From the NCBI GenBank assembly GCA_903813345.2, contig CAIIXF020000003.1, positions 13,280,931 to 13,344,930 of the forward strand: a stretch of DNA of 64,000 bases, written 5' to 3'. This stretch comes from Owenia fusiformis (lineage: Eukaryota; Annelida; Polychaeta; Sabellida; Oweniidae). The translations under genes and the position numbers were made by a program. Shown here piece by piece: positions 58,501 to 64,000 of the stretch (position 1 is its first letter; the number at the start of each line of letters is the position of its first letter). The notes beneath the pieces are model-generated. The model was given only the letters and a program-made list of their open reading frames with translations. It made no database searches and was not told the origin of the DNA.

Positions 58501-61500
58501 CATTGCCTGATTCACAAAGTGCTATCAGATGAAAGTCACCATTTAATGCAAAATCTTTTAAAAATGCTAACCTTGTCAGAGAATCTGCCTTCGCACTATT
58601 TATATTTGTAAACAATATTTTCAAATCATCAACTGGGCCTGGGTTTGTTTCTATGTCCCCACATAGCAAAAGTAACAAACTACCAATATGGCCTGGATTG
58701 TGAAAAATTAATGACATACCAGGAATGCAAGTTAGGGTCATTAAAAATACAAAAATTTTCACAAATATCAGTGTGACATTGCGATGCAACTTTACTAGTT
58801 TTTTTATAATACTGAGTAGCAACCATGTTGACATGCAAATATATGTGATTTCGCATAAGAGTGCAATGGCAAATGCTAAAGACTTCAAAAGTATAGGAAT
58901 GTTAGTGAAAGGTAAAACCACTAATGAAATGTCCTCTTCCCCAAACGTCCTCTATGCATTTTTCTGATATTGCAGATTTCTATAGTTAGTAGCTATAGTC
59001 CATGGTATGATTTCTAGGACGTCTGATTAAGGAGTTGGTGACATAATATATGCGCAGCGATATTCGACCTTATATTTAGATACCTACATATGACCCGCGT
59101 CTTGTTTTGTATAGCCGTTATAAATACGACGGGCTTTTAGGTCGAATTATGCCTGTCACTATCAAGGGTCGAAAAACGTATAAAAACTTTTTCGTAATTT
59201 TTTCACAATTTAAAGTACAAACATTAAAAGAAAATCATATGAAAATATTTCAATATAAACATCAAGTTCCTTGGCTATAGTTTTGCGGAATTTGTTCTTT
59301 AAAATACCTTATATATACAAAATCAATGTTTCAACATTTATGTCGTTTTTGGAGATATTGGCAAAGCAATCAATATATTGGCACCTTTATAAACTGTGAA
59401 TAACATATATTTGTAACATGTTAGCTTTTCACTACATTTGTTGTTCATATACATTTTGAGATATAGACGACCGTATTCAGGGGTCAATTGCCAATAAAGG
59501 GAGACTCCATAAACGTAGCTCCGCACCCAATATTTAGAGGGGGCTCATATCTGAAGAACATTTCCGAATTTTTATAAAATCACACAGATACTGCCTGGCT
59601 TCCAAGATGCAAAAATAATTTGCATGGGTAGTGTATCTTGAACACCATTTTTTATGAATGCTGGGGACGCAGTATTAAAAGGATAGTCTCAAAATATATA
59701 GGTCTGGGAAATGTTTAAGGCATACTGCGTCGCTATTAAATGAATTGCACTACTATTTTCACAATTTTATTAATATTTGGTGTCAAATACATATATCTTG
59801 GTATATTTGAAGTCCCAAAACGGCTTAGTTTCAGAAATATCGCAATTTTAAATTCAAAAATGATCGTAAGCTCCGCACCCTCCGCTCATTTGCGCCGCAC
59901 CCAATATTTCCCACAGGCTCTGTCTGCATAGGGTGTACACGTAGAAATAATAAAATCAGGAAAAAAATCAGTTATAAAGGAAACAAACCCACAATATCTC
60001 AAATGATGAACATGGCATAGATCACAAAAACATACTGATTTTGTTACAATTTATCAAAGAACAAAATTATATGCGGTTTTTCAAACCCATACATTTGGAT
60101 ACGGGAGATTGACAAAATACCAATATATACGTTTAATATAAACTAAAGGGATACCTTTGTCCCAAGACATTGTCTATTTCATCGTGCAATTTCTGTTGAA
60201 TCTCTGGGTAGTCCACTGTTAGTGCAACCAATGATCTGAGCTGAGTAGAGGTGGTTACTGTCGCTGCGAGAGTAATGTCGTTTATCATGCCTTTGATAAG
60301 AGCATCATTCAGTTCTCCCCGATTTACATTGATGGCATCAATCACGCCGGATATTGTGGACTTTTCCACGTTGTTCTGTAAAAAGGGTATTAAAGGGATC
60401 GGTATGTTTTTATATCGTTGTCCCGACGGTTGCAAGTAAAAGAAATGCTCGGAATGTATTCAAATCAGATTTTTCCTGGAAACTGCTTACAAATCAGTAT
60501 TTGAATTTAGACTGTAATTAAAGGTTCAAAAATACACGTAACATTATCCCTAAAATATTATTTATCCATATTTTGTTATTTATTCAAGAAGAAGAAAAGG
60601 AGGAACTAGTTCCGGAGGTCTGTGTTCGGAGGATGAGCGATGCATGATATATCAAATTCCAGCAAATCAGAACACACTATTTCAAATACTATGCTAATTC
60701 TAGATCCTAGTGATTTTGAATTCTATTTCCAGAATTCAAGGCTTTCATAATTTCAAGTTTGCTCGTGAGATAATTTTATGCGTGGTACTATTTTATCCAA
60801 TTCATTGTGCACTGTATATACCATATGGTAATGATATGATATGATATATGCACTGTACAAACCTTTGATCGCTGGTATATTTCCGCCTCCATTTGTCTAA
60901 CTGCATCCATTGCCTCCTTAAAAGTTTTACTAGCCTTAATTGGTAGATGGTTCAACCAAGGAATGACATCAATGTACGACGTATCAGCTCCGAACGCAGC
61001 AGGGAATAATTCATCTGCTCGTTTAATTTTCTGGTATAACTGATTATCAGGGCTGAGTCTCTCACCCAATGACTACAATATCACAATAGCGTGGCATTAT
61101 ATTTGCCCGAGGACATTAAAGGATCAATGGATATTTCCTGATACAGAACATAAATTAATTGTCATTCACATGTAAACTAATGGGAAATGGTCGGTTCGGG
61201 GCAAGTCAATTTCTGAATATCTATCAAGGAAATGCTTCACCAAAAATATTCTTATAGAAAATTGAATTGTCTAACTTTTTGCATGCTAAGTGTTAAGTTA
61301 CTTTGTGAACATTCAAGTTACAGAGCTTCAAAGTCATTTTTTAAATCATTTTTCGCCTCCTTTGTTATTTCAATGGGAGAGGTTTTATGAAAAACAATTC
61401 TGACTTTGAAGACCAGCTATAACTTTGTTGAACGTCAAGAAACATATAATGTTCTGTTAAGCAAGTTTACAAATTCAATTTTTTTTACCTAACTTGTATT

Positions 61501-63379
61501 TTTTGCGAGAACTCGGAGATATGGATATTCTATCACAGGCCCGTGGCCAGAGGGGGAGCTGGGGCACCCCCCCCCCCCCCCCAGCCAGAAATTCTTTCAA
61601 AATCATGCAGTTTTTCACCATTCTGAGAATTTTTCACATTATTTTTAGCCAAAATTGTGAAAAAGCCCCCCCCCCCCCCTGGAAAGAAGCTCCCCTCCTG
61701 GTAAAAGCTGGCTACGGGCAAGTATCATATGACTTGCAACAAACCTAGTATCACTTCCCATTGGTTTAACATGGGAATGTCGATTTTCAAAACTTCATCA
61801 GAATTGTCATCAATATCCGACCTATTGCTATTGTTGAAAAATGATGTCAATTTATATTTCAAGCCCTAAAAGTAGTATTTTCTTTACAGACTATGCAAAT
61901 AAAAATTCAAACACAAAAAGGCTTTTTAGTAACTTATCCAATGGGGGAGTTAGGGTTGCCAAATTTATGGAAGGGAGTGTATATCCCCTAGTATTAAACA
62001 TTTTTATTATAATGTTGATATTCTTAACTCACAATTACTATGACGATGCCGATCACCATAGCGTAGATATGATCATAAGGGTCGAACGCTTCTGTCTTGT
62101 TAAATTTGTCAAGGCATTCAAGGATCTCTTCCATGCTGATTCGCTCAATATGGGCCACGCCTTCTCCATACTGTTTTAGTCCTTTCTGGGCAAGTTTACG
62201 CATCGCCCTCCATTCTTTATCAGGTTGCCTATCATTATAAATAATCTTGGCTGGAAGATTTTCTTAATAGCATTATTATAGTAGCGTTCTCACTTATAAA
62301 TCGATAATTAAAACAGCAATGCATTGAATTTGAATGTTTACAAAATTACATGCATGGTGATTTTATTGTCACAGGCACAGCATTTTGACACTTAAACATT
62401 TGCGAGGCGTTTGACTGCGCCTGTTATATCCCTCGATCTAAGTCATTTATTTTGGTATTTTCCAATACCAAAATATTTCAATGACATATTCTTCTTATTT
62501 GTATTTGATTACGTTTTATATATCATACTAATAATCCGTTGCCTGGCCCTTGGAAACGGAAGAAAAAATATAAATGAATATAATGTTTATGAAGGTACAA
62601 AACTAATGTTACTAATTATACATTTTCTGAACATTTCGCATAATTTTGTCACATCTGCTCTATCTTATTTTTTTAAATAGTAAAACGTTAAAAAGTACCC
62701 CTGTGTGATGCACTAATTGAAAAATGACATTTACGTTAAAATAATAATACATTTTTATGTAATGACAATCCTTCACATTGTATATAAATTTTGATTTACA
62801 ATTTGAGTCTCACAAATTGTACTAAAATGCAAATGAAAAGTTTTACTTTTTTTACCTCTTGTGATGACAGGCATAATTAGACCCGAAAGCCTTAAGTTTT
62901 TGCATACGGCATTTTAAAAGCATAAAGACATATGCCCCTCCTTAAATATCGGTTCAAATGTCGCTGTGCATATATTATGCCACGGATTCGTGACAGTACA
63001 CAGTCCTAGCAGTTAACGAACAAATATATTACCTATATCCCATATTTTGAAAGCCGTTGGAGTACATTCCTTGTCTATGTCCCTGCATTCGGCCGCCATA
63101 ATCATCACCGTTGGTAACTAGGACATCGTAAATGGCGTCTCCGTTTACAACTACAACCTCCTCGGTAACTAGATTTAATTTGTATACATCTCCTAGGTCT
63201 TTTTGCCAATCGCACAGCTTTTGGTAAACTCGCTCGTCGGCAATTTGAACGATGTTTCCGAGAACAGGGAGCCCACCGGGTGGAGGTCCAGGTACTGTGC
63301 ATTTCGGACGTCTTGATCTACCCCAGGCGTATTTGAGCAACAACAGGGACACAAGTAACACAGCAATTTCGAATAACAT
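52573..63379 (-). CDS. Cytochrome P450 copy D (CYP2-clan-like), 492 aa, shortened N-terminus
   Basis: Seven exons are 63033-63379, 62033-62228, 60863-61072, 60155-60375, 53743-53896, 52918-53039 and 52573-52801, total 1479 nt. A small deletion and base changes upstream remove the start used in A-C. The first in-frame ATG is the internal MLFE methionine, so translation would begin right at the membrane anchor, 12 residues shorter. All other landmarks (WxxxR, ExxR, PERF, heme Cys) are intact. The I-helix is AATVTT, with Val291 in the acid position. The exon 4/5 junction codon reads Ser where the others read Arg. Intron 1 contains a 0.7-kb block that belongs to intron 4 in the sister copies. Intron 4 holds a LINE and intron 5 a 501-bp TTAA-flanked insert. 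It is likely functional, but less certain than B and C. Confidence 0.9.
53091..53591. mobile_element. TTAA-flanked 501-bp insertion in intron 5 of copy D
   Basis: It is absent from B (empty TTAA at 17120-17123) and C (38685-38688). TTAA lies on both sides (53087-53090 and 53592-53595). The ends are AGTGTGCGCC and, in complement, AGTCCCCGAT. The left part has a hairpin (GTGCGCC with GGCGCAC), then a TATA-box-like CTATATAAAG and, about 45 bases on, a splice-donor-like AGAGGTAAG. The right end has the palindrome CCCGATTTATCGGG. There is no transposase. Either a TTAA-type MITE or a Helitron-like element with a 3' hairpin is possible. Confidence 0.6.
54105..55122. repeat. Intron 4 degenerate tandem repeat, copy D
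   Basis: These are the same units as C 39190-40280. The array is split by the LINE and resumes at 58915. The 11-bp LINE target AAACCACTAAT is at 55112-55122. Confidence 0.75.
55326..55848 (-). pseudogene. LINE ORF, C-terminal segment with CCHC-like motif
   Basis: It continues the reverse transcriptase ORF after a 1-base frameshift near 55850; the shifted frame restores the sequence SNSFRRSTILNGIRIWDNL. It includes CKCGLPQTPSHFILKC, a C-X1-C-X8-H-X3-C arrangement like the C-terminal knuckle of many CR1/Jockey-group LINEs. It probably contributes to nucleic-acid binding. The stop codon is at 55326-55328, with about 200 bases of 3' UTR. Confidence 0.75.
55846..57789 (-). pseudogene. LINE reverse transcriptase segment
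   Basis: The open frame follows directly, in the same frame, after the TGA at 57790-57792. Conserved RT blocks read in order: HGPDNISNKMLK, GDKGLITNYRPVTLLSSLSK, QSGFLPKHSTVNQL, then LDLTSAFDLVPH (first catalytic Asp). [20 protein letters not shown] follows, and then IFADDTSV, with the catalytic pair at 56542-56553. An Asn-rich stretch (NWSNENPNDNTNNPNNLHNN, about 56650-56735) expands the loop before the GVPQGS block. The frame is intact for about 600 codons and ends with a stop caused by the next frameshift. Confidence 0.9.
57790..58308 (-). pseudogene. LINE endonuclease, C-terminal part
   Basis: It carries YRSP, then NGDFNARN (GDFN catalytic block), CIDLLITDS and GNSDHCTI (SDH block), all hallmarks of APE-type LINE endonucleases. 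It is joined to the upstream part by a 1-base frameshift in a T-run near 58310. It ends at a TGA (57790-57792) that lies in the same frame as the downstream RT, so a single base change interrupts an otherwise continuous protein. Confidence 0.85.
58259..58914 (-). pseudogene. LINE N-terminal segment: hydrophobic leader, 2A-like motif, endonuclease start
   Basis: From the truncated 5' end the frame encodes about 80 residues rich in hydrophobic stretches (LLKSLAFAIALLCEITYIC, VTLIFVKIFVFLMTLTCIPG). LLLLLCGDIETNPGP follows. DIETNPGP (58634-58657) fits the 2A consensus DxExNPGP; ribosomes would skip between the last Gly and Pro. The endonuclease begins right after: ILFTNINSAKAD, HLIALCES and GRGLLLWSHDS. 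The first in-frame ATG in the element is about codon 30. The frame is lost near 58310. Confidence 0.85.
58996..59509. mobile_element. Left fragment of the TAGTCCATGG TIR element, copy D
   Basis: It matches B 22472-22985 closely (TAGTCCATGGTATGA through CAGGGGTCAATTGCC). It stops abruptly at about 59509. The central and right parts seen in B and C are missing here. Confidence 0.7.
59510..59934. other. Copy-D-specific intron 4 sequence of unknown origin
   Basis: There is no gene. CTCCGCACCCAATATTT occurs near 59519 and again in a related form near 59893, which suggests a small repeat. It replaces about 3.5 kb present in B and C. Homology with B resumes at about 59935 (B 26517). Confidence 0.5.
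61538..61728. mobile_element. C/G-rich hAT-like MITE in intron 2 of copy D
   Basis: The ends are GGCCCGTGGCCAG and, at the right, CTGGCTACGGGC, with long C-runs inside (61570-61582 and 61666-61679). Copy B has uninterrupted sequence here (about 29793). A short direct repeat, TATCA, flanks it imperfectly, so a full 8-bp TSD cannot be confirmed. Confidence 0.6.
62281..62992. repeat. Intron 4-type block displaced into intron 1 of copy D
   Basis: This block matches B 25090-25795 and C 44645-45350 (right half of the TIR element, ending at GCCACGGATTCGT). In B and C it lies in intron 4, but here it lies between exons 1 and 2. The other copies have only a few bases at this position (ATTATTATATACGAGTACAC). 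Confidence 0.75.
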
Positions 63380-64000
63380 TGTTCCCCATGCGATGACTAC
63401 TAGGTAATTGAATGGGATTTATCTATTACAAGTGTGTATGTAAAACATACACCTCATACACGGTTACACGTATATCTTGAGTGCTCTCGTGGGTCCTACT
63501 ATGCTATGCAAGAGGAGGGAAAACCCCAGAGTTTAAAGATGATAGACATAATTACGTCTCTTGCTTACCACCTTCGTTCGTTCGAATTTTCATCGGCTAG
63601 TTATCAAATACTACACTTCGATGGGATGTTTTAATTGATATATGCATATTCCGTACACCTTTCTTTATCTTGATGTGAAATGAGAAGCTATGATACCGGT
63701 TAACACGCCAGATATGAACATAATATCATTCGAAGCGTATTTCGAAAATTTTGAAACCGCCATTGATGACGTCATTTATTTGTCGACCTTTGACCAATCA
63801 GAGGTGTATGTCATCTCAATACAGGTTTACATTATAAGCGTATGTCATCTTTGAACTCTGGTGTTATTCCCCCTCTGATGCTATGCTATGCGTTTAAGTT
63901 AACCTTATTGGAGAGGTTAAGCAAATACGGTTTTTCAAAACGTATACTTAAACGCAAAGTACATTGAATCAACATAGGATTGTATCGCTTTAGTCTACTT
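63380..64000. promoter_or_regulatory. Upstream region of copy D, putative promoter
   Basis: Similarity to the upstream regions of A-C ends at about 63500, marking the edge of the duplicated array. Beyond it lie a full CRE-like palindrome ATGACGTCAT (63766-63775), a CCAAT box (63794-63798, in ACCAATCA), and nested inverted repeats near 63890-63955 (GCGTTTAAG with CTTAAACGC, TTAACC with GGTTAA). No gene is seen. The regulatory role is inference. Confidence 0.4.

Larger units (their letters stand above)
55123..58914 (-). mobile_element. CR1/L2-group LINE, 5'-truncated, 3.8 kb
   Basis: The element is on the minus strand, with the 5' end at 58914 and the 3' end at 55123. A target duplication AAACCACTAAT (55112-55122 and 58915-58925) flanks it, and copies B (22391-22401) and C (40205-40215) keep single empty sites. 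Coding order is a hydrophobic leader, a 2A-like motif, an APE-type endonuclease, reverse transcriptase and a C-terminal CCHC-like motif. The 3' end is AT-rich without a long poly(A), as in CR1/L2 elements. The open frame runs straight into the 5' boundary, so the element is truncated there. One frameshift in the endonuclease, one TGA and one frameshift after the reverse transcriptase make it inactive. Lesions are few, so the insertion is young. Confidence 0.9.

Noticed and set aside
58915-58921. Start of the LINE ORF at 58921
   Set aside because: The codon is GTG and lies in the target site duplication, outside the element; the frame is open there by chance.

Overview
The window looks like an AT-rich invertebrate animal genome. 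It has multi-exon genes with GT/AG introns, animal-type DNA transposons and MITEs, and a CR1/L2-type LINE. A marine invertebrate (lophotrochozoan, ambulacrarian or cephalochordate) fits best, because the repeats resemble families common there. I cannot fix the species from the sequence.

The backbone is a tandem array of four paralogous microsomal cytochrome P450 genes, all on the minus strand. From right to left they are copy D (52573-63379), copy C (38171-50328), copy B (16606-30798) and copy A (576-14461; its last two exons lie left of base 1). Each gene has seven exons with identical phases. B and C encode 504 residues and D encodes 492. The reads include an N-terminal anchor, a proline-rich hinge, WxxxR, ExxR, PERF and a canonical heme-Cys loop. 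In all four copies the I-helix oxygen-activation motif lacks its usual acidic residue (AATVTT or AATITT instead of AGxD/ETT). Duplicated intergenic DNA of about 2.1-2.2 kb separates the genes, and the array's upstream edge lies near 63500.

The introns, chiefly intron 4 (6-11.5 kb), and one intergenic space are packed with mobile DNA. Many insertions postdate the gene duplications, because the empty site is visible in a sister copy. Copy A carries a pogo-like MITE, a decayed multicopy ORF family, a 148-bp tandem repeat, a mariner with long terminal inverted repeats (TIRs) hosting a 413-bp perfect-style foldback, a Transib-like element with RSS-heptamer-like ends and 5-bp target site duplication (TSD), a short mariner-like element and a hAT MITE. 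Copy B carries an interrupted mariner and, upstream of its exon 1, a 5.1-kb CACTA-like element. Copy C carries a 1.4-kb MITE nested in a larger relative. Copy D carries a 3.8-kb LINE with an 11-bp TSD, a 501-bp TTAA-flanked insert and a C/G-rich MITE.

The most notable items are the 2A-like ribosome-skipping motif upstream of the LINE endonuclease, the acid-less I-helix shared by the whole P450 array, the Transib-like element, and the mosaic and rearranged history of the array. No rRNA, tRNA or CRISPR feature was found.
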